From positions 4,154,001 to 4,218,000 of the forward strand of contig NZ_BNEA01000015.1 in the NCBI RefSeq assembly GCF_016860525.1: a DNA stretch of 64,000 nucleotides, written 5' to 3'. Shown here one piece after another: positions 47,144-56,724 of this stretch. The DNA is from Streptomyces rubradiris (GTDB lineage Bacteria; Actinomycetota; Actinomycetes; Streptomycetales; Streptomycetaceae). The first letter of the stretch is position 1. Each line of letters starts with the position of its first letter. A program made the translations under genes and the position numbers. A model generated the notes under the pieces. It saw only the letters and a program-made list of their open reading frames with translations, was not told where the DNA came from and ran no database searches.

Positions 47144-48898
47144 TCACAGCCTCGGTTCCACCCGCGCGATCCTCCGCAGCAGCCCCGGCGCGAGCCGGGA
47201 CAGCAGATGGGCACCCTTGGCCTCCGGGGTCACCGGAGCCACCGGCTTGTCGCGGGCGACGGCGTCCAGGATCGCGTCGGCCACCTTCTCCGGCGGATAG
47301 TTCCGCAGGCCGTACAGGCGGGCGGACCGCTGTTGGCGACGGCGCTGTTCGGCCGCGTCCACGCCGGTGAAGCGGGCCGTGGCGGTGATGTTGGTGTTGA
47401 CGATGCCCGGGCAGACCGCCGTGACCCCGATCCCCCTCGGGGCCAGCTCCGCGCGCAGGCACTCGGAGAGCATCAGCACCGCCGCCTTGGAGGTGCTGTA
47501 GGCCGGCAGCAGGCGGGAGGGCTGGTAGGCCGCGGCCGAGGCAGTGTTGACGATGTGGCCGCCCTGGCCGCGCTCGGCCATGCGGGCCCCGAAGAGCCGG
47601 CAGCCGTGGATGACGCCCCACAGGTTCACGTCCAGCACCGAGCGCCAGTCGTCGGTCGTCGTGGTGAAGAAGGAGCCCGACAGGCCGATGCCCGCGTTGT
47701 TGACCAGCACGTCCAGCACGCCGTAGGCGCGGTGCACCTTCTCGGCGAGCTTCTCCATGGCCTGCTCGTCGGAGACGTCGGCCGGCTCGGCCCACGCCTC
47801 GGGCGCGCCGACCAGCCGGCACAGCTCGGCGGTGCGGGCCGCGGACTCGGCGTCGCGGTCGACGGCGATCACCCGCGCGCCGGCCTCCGCGAAGGCGAAC
47901 GCCGTGGCCCGTCCGATGCCGCTGCCCGCGCCCGTGATCAGCACCAGCTGCCCGGCGAACCGTTCGGCGTGCCGGCCGGTGGGCCGCGGGACGGGCCTGC
48001 CGCCTTCCACGGACACGACGAACTCCTCGATCCACGCCGACAGCTGATCGGGGCGGGTGCGCGGCACCCAGTGCCCGGCGGGCAGCGTGCGGCGGGTCAG
48101 CCGGGGCACCCACCGGTCCAGGTCGTCGTACAGCCGCTCCGACAGGAACACGTCCCCCTGGGGGGTGATGAGCTGCACGGGCGCGTGGGCGTAGGCGTCC
48201 GGGCGGGGCCGGCGCAGCCGGGCGCGGACGTTGTCCCGGTAGAGCCAGGCGCCGTGCGCCGCGTCCGAGGGGAGGGAGGCGGTCGGGTAGTCGCCGGCCG
48301 GGACCCCCTCGGCCCGCTCCAGGATCCCGGGCCAGCGCTTGCCGAGCGGGCCGCGCCAGGCCAGTTCGGGCAGGGCCGGGATGTGCAGCAGGTAGACGTA
48401 CCAGGACTTGGCGCCCTGGCCGAGGAGCTGGCCCACCCGCCGGGGCGTCGGACGCTTCACCCGCGCGTCGATCCAGTGCCCGAAGTGGTCCAGGGACGGC
48501 CCCGAGATCGAGGTGAACGAGGCGATGCGGCCCTCCGTGCGGCCGACGGTGACGAACTCCCAGGACTGCACCGAGCCCCAGTCGTGCCCGACGAGGTGCA
48601 CCGGCCGGTCCGGGCTGACCGCGTCCACGACGGCCAGGAAGTCGTCGGTGAGCTTGGCGAGGGTGAAGCCGCCGCGCAGGGGTCGTGGCGCGGTGGAGCG
48701 GCCGTGGCCGCGGACGTCGTAGAGCACCACGTGGAAGCGTTCGGCGAGCCGTACGGCCACCTCCGACCAGACCTCCTTGCTGTCCGGATAGCCGTGCACC
48801 AGTACGACGGTCGGCTGGGCCGGGTCGCCCAGCTCGGCCACGCACAGGTCGACCCCGCCGGTACGCACCCGGCGCTCGCGTGCACCCTCCAAGGTCAC
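47144..48898 (-). CDS. Alpha/beta-hydrolase fused to short-chain dehydrogenase (EphD-like)
   Basis: A 584-residue two-domain enzyme. Residues 1 to about 300 form an epoxide-hydrolase-like alpha/beta-hydrolase ([10 protein letters not shown], nucleophile region [10 protein letters not shown]); about 315-584 form a classical SDR ([22 protein letters not shown], Ser and YSTSKAAVL). Mycobacterial EphD has the same architecture and acts on lipid epoxides; the substrate here is unknown. GTG 48898 overlaps the M24 gene's stop by four bases (GTGA), so the two are translationally coupled. Confidence 0.88.
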   Translation of the reverse strand: MTLEGARERRVRTGGVDLCVAELGDPAQPTVVLVHGYPDSKEVWSEVAVRLAERFHVVLYDVRGHGRSTAPRPLRGGFTLAKLTDDFLAVVDAVSPDRPVHLVGHDWGSVQSWEFVTVGRTEGRIASFTSISGPSLDHFGHWIDARVKRPTPRRVGQLLGQGAKSWYVYLLHIPALPELAWRGPLGKRWPGILERAEGVPAGDYPTASLPSDAAHGAWLYRDNVRARLRRPRPDAYAHAPVQLITPQGDVFLSERLYDDLDRWVPRLTRRTLPAGHWVPRTRPDQLSAWIEEFVVSVEGGRPVPRPTGRHAERFAGQLVLITGAGSGIGRATAFAFAEAGARVIAVDRDAESAARTAELCRLVGAPEAWAEPADVSDEQAMEKLAEKVHRAYGVLDVLVNNAGIGLSGSFFTTTTDDWRSVLDVNLWGVIHGCRLFGARMAERGQGGHIVNTASAAAYQPSRLLPAYSTSKAAVLMLSECLRAELAPRGIGVTAVCPGIVNTNITATARFTGVDAAEQRRRQQRSARLYGLRNYPPEKVADAILDAVARDKPVAPVTPEAKGAHLLSRLAPGLLRRIARVEPRL

Positions 48899-49737
48899 TT
48901 CTCCTCCGCCCAGCGCCGCACGTGCGGCAGATCGTCGTCCAGCCAGAACGCGCTCTCCTCGGCGTCCCGGGAGTCGGTGACCACCAGGATCTCCTCGAAC
49001 TTCGCGCCCGTTCCCCGGAAGCCGAGGTGCGGTTCGACCGCCCACAGGCCCGGCTGCGGCGGGTGGTCCGAGAAGCGGTACGGCGACCACAGCGGCGACC
49101 AGCCCTCGCGGTGGCCGTGCAGCGCGTCGGAGGCCAGGCCCCTCAGGGACTGCGTGCCGAAGCCGAACAGATGGGGCGACCAGCGGCGCGGCCGTACCCG
49201 GTCCACCTTGTGGGCGATCACCCCGAAGGGGTAGGCGCGGTGCCGGTTGGCGTAACCCTGGCGGACCATCAGCCGGTCCACGTCCTGGTATATCTCGCGC
49301 AGCGGGCGTCGTTCGCGCACCTCGCGCAGGATCAGCTCCCGGTGTGCCTCCAAGTCGGCCATCAGGCGGTCCTGCACCGGGTTCACGCCCAGCGAGCCGG
49401 AGTAGCCGACGTCCGCCGGGTAGCCCTCGTACACCGGCGCCAGGTCCAGGATGAACGGCATCCCCGGCTCCAGGGCGCGGTCGGTGGGGAAGAACTGGAG
49501 CGGTATGCGGAAGTGCGCGAAGGCCGTGCGGTCGCCGAACCAGGCGAAGGGGAGGTGGAACCAGTCCCGCACCCCGCGCTCGCGCAGCCACTCCCGCTGC
49601 ATCCGCGCCGCCTCGCGCTCGGTCACCCCCGGTTCGAGCCGGGCCGCGACGGCCTCCGCGCATTCGTAGGCCAGGCGCTGCACCCGTTTGAATCCCCGCA
49701 GGTCCACGGAGGGTTCGCTGCTCACTGCCGTCGTCAT
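48895..49737 (-). CDS. M24-family metallopeptidase-like protein (creatinase/aminopeptidase fold)
   Basis: A 280-residue pita-bread-fold protein. Metal-ligand candidates are Asp in [19 protein letters not shown] and Glu/His in [12 protein letters not shown] with KFEEILVV near the end; some canonical His positions are altered, so activity is uncertain. ATG 49737 (MTTAVSSEP) is chosen over a longer frame to 49797. It is first in a two-gene unit with the hydrolase-SDR fusion. Confidence 0.82.
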   Translation of the reverse strand: MTTAVSSEPSVDLRGFKRVQRLAYECAEAVAARLEPGVTEREAARMQREWLRERGVRDWFHLPFAWFGDRTAFAHFRIPLQFFPTDRALEPGMPFILDLAPVYEGYPADVGYSGSLGVNPVQDRLMADLEAHRELILREVRERRPLREIYQDVDRLMVRQGYANRHRAYPFGVIAHKVDRVRPRRWSPHLFGFGTQSLRGLASDALHGHREGWSPLWSPYRFSDHPPQPGLWAVEPHLGFRGTGAKFEEILVVTDSRDAEESAFWLDDDLPHVRRWAEEK

Positions 49738-49969
49738 GCCGCCCCGTCCCGTCGAGCGCGCTACGCGTCCGTAACTTGACACACGCGAATCTGGCACTTG
49801 TTAGAGGCGGCGTCAATAGGCGGGATCAAGGGGCGTGGACCACGGCCGTCCGCCGCGCCCGTGCCCCCCTGGGTGGGTGACCCTTAGGGTCCCGTAATAC
49901 CTGGGGCGGACGAGGAAACGGCTCTGAGGTCTGACGACGAACGTGGTCCGGATCACTACCGTCGAAGGC

Positions 49970-50941
49970 GTGACTGTGATCGCGACCGAAAGCCTGAGCA
50001 AGCGGTTCCCCCGGGTGACCGCGCTCGACCGGCTGTCCGTGGACATCGGACCCGGTGTGACCGGACTCGTCGGGGCCAACGGCGCCGGCAAGTCCACCCT
50101 GATCAAGATCCTGCTGGGGCTGTCCCCCGCCACGGAGGGCCGGGCCGAGGTGCTCGGCCTCGATGTCGCCGGCGAGGGCGCCGCCATCCGCGAGCGCGTC
50201 GGGTACATGCCGGAGCACGACTGCCTCCCGCCGGACGTCTCGGCCACCGAGTTCGTCGTCCACATGGCCCGCATGTCCGGCCTGCCGCCCACCGCCGCAC
50301 GCGAGCGCACCGCCGACACCCTGCGCCACGTGGGGCTGTACGAGGAGCGCTACCGCCCCATCGGCGGCTACTCGACCGGCATGAAGCAGCGCGTGAAGCT
50401 CGCCCAGGCCCTGGTGCACGACCCCCAGCTGGTCTTCCTGGACGAGCCGACCAACGGACTCGACCCGGTCGGCCGGGACGAGATGCTCGGTCTGATCCGC
50501 CGCATCCACAGCGACTTCGGCATCTCGGTCCTGGTCACCTCGCATCTGCTGGGCGAGCTGGAGCGCACCTGTGACCACGTCGTCGTCATCGACGGCGGCA
50601 AGCTGCTGCGCTCCAGCTCCACCACCGACTTCACCCAGACCACGACCACCCTCGCGATCGAGGTCACCGACAGCGACGCACACCCCGACGGCACCCGCGC
50701 GCTCCGCGAGGCGCTGCACGCGCGCGGTGCCGTGGCCCACGCGGAGGCCGGCGGACTGCCCGGCGCCGGGCACATCCTGCTGCTGACCGCCACCGGCGAG
50801 GAGACGTACGACCTGGTCCGCGACGTGGTCGCCGACCTCGGCCTCGGCCTGGTGCGCATGGAGCAGCGCCGGCACCACATCTCCGAGGTCTTCACCAGCA
50901 GCGACGAACAGCGGAAGGAGGCCGTCGGCCATGGCCGTTGA
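49970..50941 (+). CDS. ABC transporter ATP-binding protein
   Basis: A 323-residue ATPase of the ABC-2 exporter type. Walker A GANGAGKST near 36, signature GYSTGMKQRVKLAQAL near 134 and Walker B LVFLDEPTNGLDP. A C-terminal extension of about 90 residues follows. GTG 49970 (VTVIATESL) is chosen after GAAGG; ATG or GTG nearby are possible. First of four co-directional genes ATPase-permease-ATPase-permease; its end overlaps the permease start by 11 bases. Substrate unknown. Confidence 0.92.
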   Translation: MTVIATESLSKRFPRVTALDRLSVDIGPGVTGLVGANGAGKSTLIKILLGLSPATEGRAEVLGLDVAGEGAAIRERVGYMPEHDCLPPDVSATEFVVHMARMSGLPPTAARERTADTLRHVGLYEERYRPIGGYSTGMKQRVKLAQALVHDPQLVFLDEPTNGLDPVGRDEMLGLIRRIHSDFGISVLVTSHLLGELERTCDHVVVIDGGKLLRSSSTTDFTQTTTTLAIEVTDSDAHPDGTRALREALHARGAVAHAEAGGLPGAGHILLLTATGEETYDLVRDVVADLGLGLVRMEQRRHHISEVFTSSDEQRKEAVGHGR

Positions 50942-51839
50942 GCATCCCCCGGCAACGCCCGCCGGCGACCAGAGCCGCATCCACGACATCGGCTACCGCG
51001 GCTACGACGGCCCCCGCCTCGGCCGTTCCTACGCCCGCCGCTCGCTGTACTCGCAGTCCCTGCGCGGCGCCTACGGCCTCGGCCGCTCGGTGAAGTCCAA
51101 GGTGCTGCCGATGCTGCTGTTCGCGGTGATGTGCGTGCCGGCCGCCATCATGGTGGCCGTCGCCGTCGTCACCAAGGCACACGAACTGCCGGTGTCCTAC
51201 ACCCGGTACGCGATCGTCACCCAGGCCGTGATCAGCCTGTACGTCGCCTCGCAGGCACCCCAGGCGGTCTCCCGCGACCTGCGCTTCAAGACCGTGCCGC
51301 TGTACTTCTCGCGGCCCATCGAGACCGCCGACTACGTCCGCGCCAAGTTCGCGGCGCTGGCCTCCGCGCTCTTCATCCTCACCGGCGCCCCGCTGCTGGT
51401 GATGTACGTGGGCGCGCTGCTGTCCAAGATGGACTTCGCCCATCAGACCAAGGAATTCGCCCAGGGACTGGTCTCCGTGGCCCTCCTCTCGTTGCTCTTC
51501 GCCGGCATCGGTCTGGTCATCGCCGCCTTCACCCCGCGCCGTGGCTTCGGCATCGCCGCCGTGATCGCCGTACTGACCATCTCCTACGGCGCGGTCTCCA
51601 CCCTCCAGGCCATCGCCGACACCCAGGGCAGCGGCTCCGCCGTGCCGTGGATCGGGCTGTTCTCGCCGATCACGCTGATCGACGGCGTGCAGTCCGCGTT
51701 CCTCGGCGGCAGCTCCGCCTATCCGGGCGGCAGCGGTCCCTCCGCCGGCCAGGGCGTGGCCCACGTCCTGTTCGTCCTCGGCCTGATCGCCGCCTGCTAC
51801 GGCATCCTCGTCCGCCGCTACCGCAAGGTGGGACTGTGA
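50931..51839 (+). CDS. ABC-2 type transporter permease
   Basis: A 302-residue membrane protein with six TM helices and a hydrophilic N-terminus (IHDIGYRGYDGPRLGRSYAR), the DUF/ABC-2 permease type paired with the preceding ATPase. GGAAGGAGG lies upstream of ATG 50931 inside the first gene. It overlaps the next ATPase start (GTGA). Confidence 0.9.
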   Translation: MAVEHPPATPAGDQSRIHDIGYRGYDGPRLGRSYARRSLYSQSLRGAYGLGRSVKSKVLPMLLFAVMCVPAAIMVAVAVVTKAHELPVSYTRYAIVTQAVISLYVASQAPQAVSRDLRFKTVPLYFSRPIETADYVRAKFAALASALFILTGAPLLVMYVGALLSKMDFAHQTKEFAQGLVSVALLSLLFAGIGLVIAAFTPRRGFGIAAVIAVLTISYGAVSTLQAIADTQGSGSAVPWIGLFSPITLIDGVQSAFLGGSSAYPGGSGPSAGQGVAHVLFVLGLIAACYGILVRRYRKVGL

Positions 51840-52747
51840 CCACCCTGAACATCGACCACGTCTCCCGCTGGTTCGGCAACGTGGTCGCCGTCAACGACAT
51901 CACCATGACCATCGGCCCCGGTGTCACCGGACTGCTCGGCCCCAACGGCGCCGGCAAGTCCACCCTGATCAACATGATGGGCGGCTTCCTCGCCCCCTCC
52001 ACCGGCAGCGTCACCCTCGACGGCCAGCCGGTGTGGCGCAACGAGGCCATCTACCGGCACATCGGCATCGTCCCCGAACGCGAGGCGATGTACGACTTCC
52101 TCACCGGCCGCGAGTTCGTCCTCGCCAACGCCGAACTGCACGGCCTCGACGCCAAGGCCGCCCAGCGCGCCCTGGCCACGGTGGAGATGGAGTACGCGCA
52201 GGACCGGAAGATCGCCACGTACTCCAAGGGCATGCGGCAGCGCGTGAAGATGGCGAGCGCCCTGGTGCACGACCCGTCGCTGCTCCTGCTGGACGAGCCG
52301 TTCAACGGCATGGACCCGCGCCAGCGCATGCAACTGATGGACCTGCTGCGCAAGATGGGCGACGAGGGCCGCACGGTGCTGTTCTCCTCGCACATCCTCG
52401 AAGAGGTCGAGCAGCTCGCCCGGCACATCGAGGTCGTCGTCGCCGGACGGCACGCGGCCAGCGGCGACTTCCGCCGGATCCGCCGTCTGATGACCGACCG
52501 CCCGCACCGCTACCTGGTGCGCTCCAGCGACGACCGCGCCCTCGCGGCCGCGCTGATCGCCGATCCCTCCACGGCCGGCATCGAGGTCGACCACGCCGAG
52601 GGCGCGCTGCGCATCCAGGCCGTCGACTTCGGCCGCTTCACCGCCCTGCTGCCGAAGGTCGCCAGGGACCACGGCATCCGGCTCCTCACGGTCTCGCCGT
52701 CCGACGAGTCCCTGGAGTCCGTCTTCTCGTACCTGGTCGCGGCGTAG
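51836..52747 (+). CDS. ABC transporter ATP-binding protein
   Basis: A 303-residue ATPase, paralogous to the one at 49970. Walker A GPNGAGKST near 36, signature YSKGMRQRVKMASAL and Walker B LLLLDEPFNGMDPRQ. GTG 51836 overlaps the preceding permease stop by four bases. Third gene of the set; probably forms a heterodimer or a second exporter with the last permease. Confidence 0.92.
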   Translation: MTTLNIDHVSRWFGNVVAVNDITMTIGPGVTGLLGPNGAGKSTLINMMGGFLAPSTGSVTLDGQPVWRNEAIYRHIGIVPEREAMYDFLTGREFVLANAELHGLDAKAAQRALATVEMEYAQDRKIATYSKGMRQRVKMASALVHDPSLLLLDEPFNGMDPRQRMQLMDLLRKMGDEGRTVLFSSHILEEVEQLARHIEVVVAGRHAASGDFRRIRRLMTDRPHRYLVRSSDDRALAAALIADPSTAGIEVDHAEGALRIQAVDFGRFTALLPKVARDHGIRLLTVSPSDESLESVFSYLVAA

Positions 52748-52757
52748 GAGGCCGAAG

Positions 52758-53477
52758 ATGTACGACCCCACCGTCGCCCGGCTCACCTACCGGGCCCTGC
52801 TCGGCCGTCGCCGGGCCCTCATCCTCGGCGCGCTGCCGCTGCTGCTGATCGTGATCTCCGTGGCCGTGCGCGCCCTGACCGGGGCCGACGACCAGACCGC
52901 CTCCGACGTCCTCGGCGGCTTCGCACTCGCCACCATGGTCCCGATCATCGGCGTCATCGCGGGCACGGGCGCGATCGGCCCCGAGATCGACGACGGCTCC
53001 GTGGTCTATCTGCTGTCCAAGCCGTTGAAGCGGCCCACGATCATCTTCACGAAGCTCATCGTCGCCATCGCCGTCACCATGGTCTTCTCGGCCGTGCCGA
53101 CGCTGATCGCGGGCCTGATCCTGAACGGCAACGGCCAGCAGGTCGCCGTCGCCTACACGGTCGCCGCGCTGGTCTCCTCCATCGCCTACTCGGCGCTGTT
53201 CCTGCTGCTGGGCACGGTCTCCCGGCACGCGGTGGTGTTCGGGCTCGTCTACGCCCTGGTCTGGGAAGCGCTGTTCGGATCCCTGGTGCCGGGCGCGCGC
53301 ACCCTGAGCGTCCAGCAGTGGTCGCTGGCCGTCGCCCACAAGATCGCCGACGGACCGCTGGTGACCTCCGACGTGGGCCTGCCGACGGCCACCGTGCTGC
53401 TGGTGGCGGTGACCGTCCTGGCCACCTGGTACGCCGGTCAGAAGCTGCGGTCGCTGACGCTCGCCGGCGAGGAGTGA
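52758..53477 (+). CDS. ABC-2 type transporter permease
   Basis: A 239-residue, six-helix permease (LILGALPLLLIVISVAVRAL at the start, DDGSVVYLLSKPLKRPTI in the cytoplasmic loop). Ten bases after the preceding ATPase with AGGAGG upstream. Last gene of the set. Confidence 0.9.
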   Translation: MYDPTVARLTYRALLGRRRALILGALPLLLIVISVAVRALTGADDQTASDVLGGFALATMVPIIGVIAGTGAIGPEIDDGSVVYLLSKPLKRPTIIFTKLIVAIAVTMVFSAVPTLIAGLILNGNGQQVAVAYTVAALVSSIAYSALFLLLGTVSRHAVVFGLVYALVWEALFGSLVPGARTLSVQQWSLAVAHKIADGPLVTSDVGLPTATVLLVAVTVLATWYAGQKLRSLTLAGEE

Positions 53478-53767
53478 GCAAGCCGGAGCCGCCTCCTGTC
53501 CGGCCCTTCTCCACGCGTCCTTTATTCGGTGGCGTCCGTTTCGGCGGCGGGGCACAGTGGTCGTGCACCGTCCGCCGGGACCGCCCCGGCGACATGAACC
53601 GGGAGTGGAGGTGGGCGATGTCCATGCACGGCAGTACGCCCGGCTCCCGTCAGGGCGGCCCGAGGCCGGCTCCGGAGTAGTTCGCCATCTCTCCGTAGAG
53701 CCAGGGAACCGCCCGGGGCGGCCGCTTCGAGCACGCGAGCACCACGCTCGCGTGAGGCCGCCCACCC

Positions 53768-53855
<88 letters not shown>

Positions 53856-53885
53856 GAGACGTTGCCACTGGGGCTCGGCCGCCTC

Positions 53886-54096
53886 GGCCGGGGTTCGTTG
53901 CCCAGTGCAGGGTGGTGCGGCCGAGCGCGCCCATGCGGCGGAGCCGCACATCGGACACAGTCCCGCGCTCCTTCAGAGGCGCGCCTGCCCGGGCCGGGGT
54001 TCGTTGTCTGATGCGGGACCCCTGTGGCCGGGCACGCGCACGCGGCGGAGCCGCATGTCGGACACGGCCCGCGCCCCTTCGGGCGCTGTCGGCCGA
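53886..54096. repeat. Imperfect tandem repeat (about 107 bp) after tRNA-Ser
   Basis: Two units share GGCCGGGGTTCGTTG (53886 and 53992), GCGGCGGAGCCGCA then TCGGACAC (53935 and 54042) and a closing CGCGC-CCTTC stretch. Period about 106-107 bases. No coding potential. Confidence 0.7.
54071..54086 (-). terminator. Hairpin after the second Cof HAD gene
   Basis: GCGCCC-CTTC-GGGCGC, a perfect 6-bp stem with the stable CUUC/GAAG-type loop, 15 bases past the minus-strand stop at 54101. Confidence 0.6.
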
Positions 54097-54100
54097 CGGG

Positions 54101-54898
54101 CTACGCCAGCAGGTGTTCCAGGACCACCGCGATGCCGTCCTCGTCGTGGGAGGCCGTGATCTCGTCGGCCACCGCCTTCAGCTCCGCGTGGGCGTTGGCC
54201 ATGGCCACGCCCCGGGACGCCCAGGCGAACATCGGGATGTCGTTGGGCATGTCGCCGAAGGCGATCGTGTCGGCCGCCTTCAGGCCCAGGCGGCGGGCCG
54301 CCAGCGACAGACCCGTGGCCTTGGACAGGCCGAGCGGGAGCAGCTCCACGATGCCCGCGCCCGCCATGACCACCGTGACGAAGCCGCCGGCCGCCTGCCG
54401 GGCCGCCTCCGCCAGCTCGTCGTCGGCCAGCGTCGGATGCTGTATGTAGATCTTGTTCAGCGGCGCCGCCCACAGGTCGGAGGCGTCCGTGAGCGGGGTG
54501 CCGGGCAGTTGGCCCGTGATCGCGTAGCCCGGGCCGACCAGCACTTCGCCGTCCAGACCGTCCCGGCTGGCCGCCAGATACAGCGGCCCCACCTCGGCCT
54601 CGATCTTGGCCAGGGCCACGCCCGCCAGCTGCCGGTCCAGGGTGACCGAGGTCAGCAGGCGGTGCGCGCCGGCGTCGTACACCTGGGCGCCCTGGCCGCA
54701 GACGGCCAGACCGTCGTAACCGAGGTCGTCCAGGACGTGCCGGGTCCAGGGGACCGCGCGGCCGGTGACGACGATGTGGGCCGCGCCCGCCGCGGTGGCC
54801 GCGGCGAGCGCGTCACGGGTGCGCTGCGAGATCGACTCGTCGGAGCGCAGCAGCGTCCCGTCGAGGTCGGTGGCGATGAGCCCGTACGGGAAGCTCAC
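54101..54898 (-). CDS. Cof-type HAD hydrolase (second copy)
   Basis: A 265-residue HAD-IIB phosphatase, paralogous to 45060-45929. [17 protein letters not shown] at the N-terminus, VTGRAVPW, Lys in LSKATGL and [11 protein letters not shown] are intact. GTG 54898 overlaps the serS stop by four bases (GTGA), so it is coupled to serS. Substrate unknown, probably a phosphosugar. Confidence 0.92.
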   Translation of the reverse strand: MSFPYGLIATDLDGTLLRSDESISQRTRDALAAATAAGAAHIVVTGRAVPWTRHVLDDLGYDGLAVCGQGAQVYDAGAHRLLTSVTLDRQLAGVALAKIEAEVGPLYLAASRDGLDGEVLVGPGYAITGQLPGTPLTDASDLWAAPLNKIYIQHPTLADDELAEAARQAAGGFVTVVMAGAGIVELLPLGLSKATGLSLAARRLGLKAADTIAFGDMPNDIPMFAWASRGVAMANAHAELKAVADEITASHDEDGIAVVLEHLLA

Positions 54899-56172
54899 CG
54901 GGACACCGGCTCCAGGACCTCGCGGCCGCCCAGGTACGGGCGCAGCACCTCGGGGACGCGGACGGAGCCGTCGGCCTGCTGGTGGTTCTCCAGGATCGCC
55001 ACGATGGTGCGCGGCACGGCGCACAGCGTGCCGTTGAGCGTGGCCAGCGGCTTGACCTGCTTGCCGTCGCGGACCCGGATGGACAGCCGACGGGACTGGA
55101 ACTCGGTGCAGTCCGAGGTCGAGGTCAGCTCGCGGTACTTGCCCTGGGTCGGGATCCACGCCTCACAGTCGAACTTGCGGGCGGCCGAGGAGCCGAGGTC
55201 GGCGGAGGCGACGTCGATGACGCGGTACGGCAGCTCCAGCGAGGTCAGCCACTGCTTCTCCCACTCCAGCAGGCGTTGGTGCTCGGCCTGGGAGTCCTCG
55301 GGGGCGACGTACGAGAACATCTCGACCTTGTCGAACTGGTGCACGCGGAAGATGCCCCGGGTGTCCTTGCCGTGCGAGCCGGCCTCGCGGCGGAAGCACG
55401 GGGAGAAGCCCGCGTAGCGCAGCGGCAGCCGGTCGGCGTCGATGATCTCGTCCATGTGGTAGGCCGCCAGCGGGACCTCGGAGGTGCCGACCAGGTACAG
55501 GTCGTCCTTGTCGAGGTGGTAGACGTCCTGGGCGGCCTGGCCGAGGAAGCCGGTGCCCGCCATGGACTGCGGGCGCACCAGCGCGGGGGTCAGCATCGGG
55601 GTGAAGCCGGCCGCGGTCGCCTGCGCGATCGCCGCGTTCACCAGGGCCAGCTCCAGCAGGGCGCCGACACCGGTGAGGAAGTAGAAGCGGGAGCCGGAGA
55701 CCTTGGCACCGCGCTCGACGTCGATCGCGCCGAGCAGCTGGCCCAGCTCCAGGTGGTCCCTGGGCTCGAAGCCCTCGGCGGCGAAGTCGCGGATCGTGCC
55801 GTGCGTCTCCAGCGTGACGAAGTCCTCCTCGCCGCCGACGGGCACGTCGGGGTGGACGAGGTTGCCGAGCCGGAGCAGCAGCTCCTGGGTCTCGGCGTCG
55901 GCCGCGTCGCGCTCGGCGTCGGCGGCCTTGACGTCGGCCTTCAGCTGCTCGGCACGCTTGAGGAGTTCTGCCTTCTCTTCGCCGGCGGCCTTGGGGATCA
56001 GCTTGCCGAGCTGCTTCTGCTCGGCGCGCAGCTCGTCGAAGCGGACGCCGGAGGACCTGCGCCGCTCGTCGGCAGACAGGAGGGAGTCGACGAGCGCGAC
56101 GTCCTCTCCACGGGCGCGCTGGGACGCGCGCACACGGTCGGGGTCCTCACGAAGCAGGCGAAGGTCAATCAC
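54895..56172 (-). CDS. serS: Seryl-tRNA synthetase
   Basis: A 425-residue class II synthetase that charges tRNA-Ser. A coiled-coil tRNA-binding arm spans about 30-105 (heptads of Glu/Lys/Ala), then the catalytic core with [27 protein letters not shown] and motif 3 [20 protein letters not shown] 56172 (VIDLRLLRE) is chosen as the family start; the longer frame to 56214 is non-conserved. Forms a transcript with the downstream HAD gene. A tRNA-Ser gene lies 1 kb away. Confidence 0.97.
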   Translation of the reverse strand: MIDLRLLREDPDRVRASQRARGEDVALVDSLLSADERRRSSGVRFDELRAEQKQLGKLIPKAAGEEKAELLKRAEQLKADVKAADAERDAADAETQELLLRLGNLVHPDVPVGGEEDFVTLETHGTIRDFAAEGFEPRDHLELGQLLGAIDVERGAKVSGSRFYFLTGVGALLELALVNAAIAQATAAGFTPMLTPALVRPQSMAGTGFLGQAAQDVYHLDKDDLYLVGTSEVPLAAYHMDEIIDADRLPLRYAGFSPCFRREAGSHGKDTRGIFRVHQFDKVEMFSYVAPEDSQAEHQRLLEWEKQWLTSLELPYRVIDVASADLGSSAARKFDCEAWIPTQGKYRELTSTSDCTEFQSRRLSIRVRDGKQVKPLATLNGTLCAVPRTIVAILENHQQADGSVRVPEVLRPYLGGREVLEPVSR

Positions 56173-56724
56173 GAGGCCAAGGCTACCGGTGCCGGGTCTC
56201 GGCTCACGAATCACTATTACGGTGAGTTCGCATTCGAGGCTTACGTTCCGTTATGCGGTAATTGCCGGAGGTGTTCCCTCCGGTGCGCCGCAGGTCAAGC
56301 CGAAAGTGTCTCACTCCCTGGGACGGAGCAGGGCGCGGGTGTCCGGTTGACCCGATTCCCTTGTGGAGAACGGGATTTGGCGGGCCGGTTGTCCACAGAG
56401 ATCCACACCCTCCCAAGAGTTATCCACAGGCTGTGTGGAAGATCTGTGGACTCCGGAATTGATCACTGGGGAAAGTCTCGGCGGGCCGAAGAATTCCCGG
56501 GTCAAACGTCGTCGACGCCCACGTTCGGGTGGAAAACGGTCGCCCTGAAAGATGAACCAGTGGAAACGGGTGGACGAAGAGCGGGTCAGGGAGCGATGAC
56601 CTCGACCGGCCGCGGTAGGGCGATTTGTCGACCCTGTGCCCGCCCGCTGTCGACTTGTCCCCAGGTCGAGAAGGGCACCTGTGGATAACTTCTGTGGATA
56701 ACGTTCGTCAGGCCGTACGACCGG
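56173..56724. other. Intergenic region, serS upstream / pheA downstream
   Basis: 552 bases. Holds the DnaA-box cluster at 56362-56701. It must carry the serS promoter, but I cannot name the elements with confidence. No T-box leader, no tRNA and no ORF with bias are seen. Confidence 0.6.
56362..56701. other. DnaA-box cluster between serS and pheA
   Basis: Four perfect boxes: TTGTCCACA 56389-56397, TTATCCACA 56420-56428, TGTGGATAA 56680-56688 and TGTGGATAA 56693-56701 (last two reversed). Two more with one mismatch: TGTGGAGAA 56362-56370 and TTGTCCCCA 56655-56663. The densest set in the window. Confidence 0.75.

Noticed and set aside
45962..49234. Plus-strand frame of about 1090 codons
   Set aside because: Lies opposite three recognised minus-strand genes and shows shadow composition.
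56173..56361. T-box leader for serS
   Set aside because: No T-box sequence or specifier-loop arrangement is visible upstream of serS.
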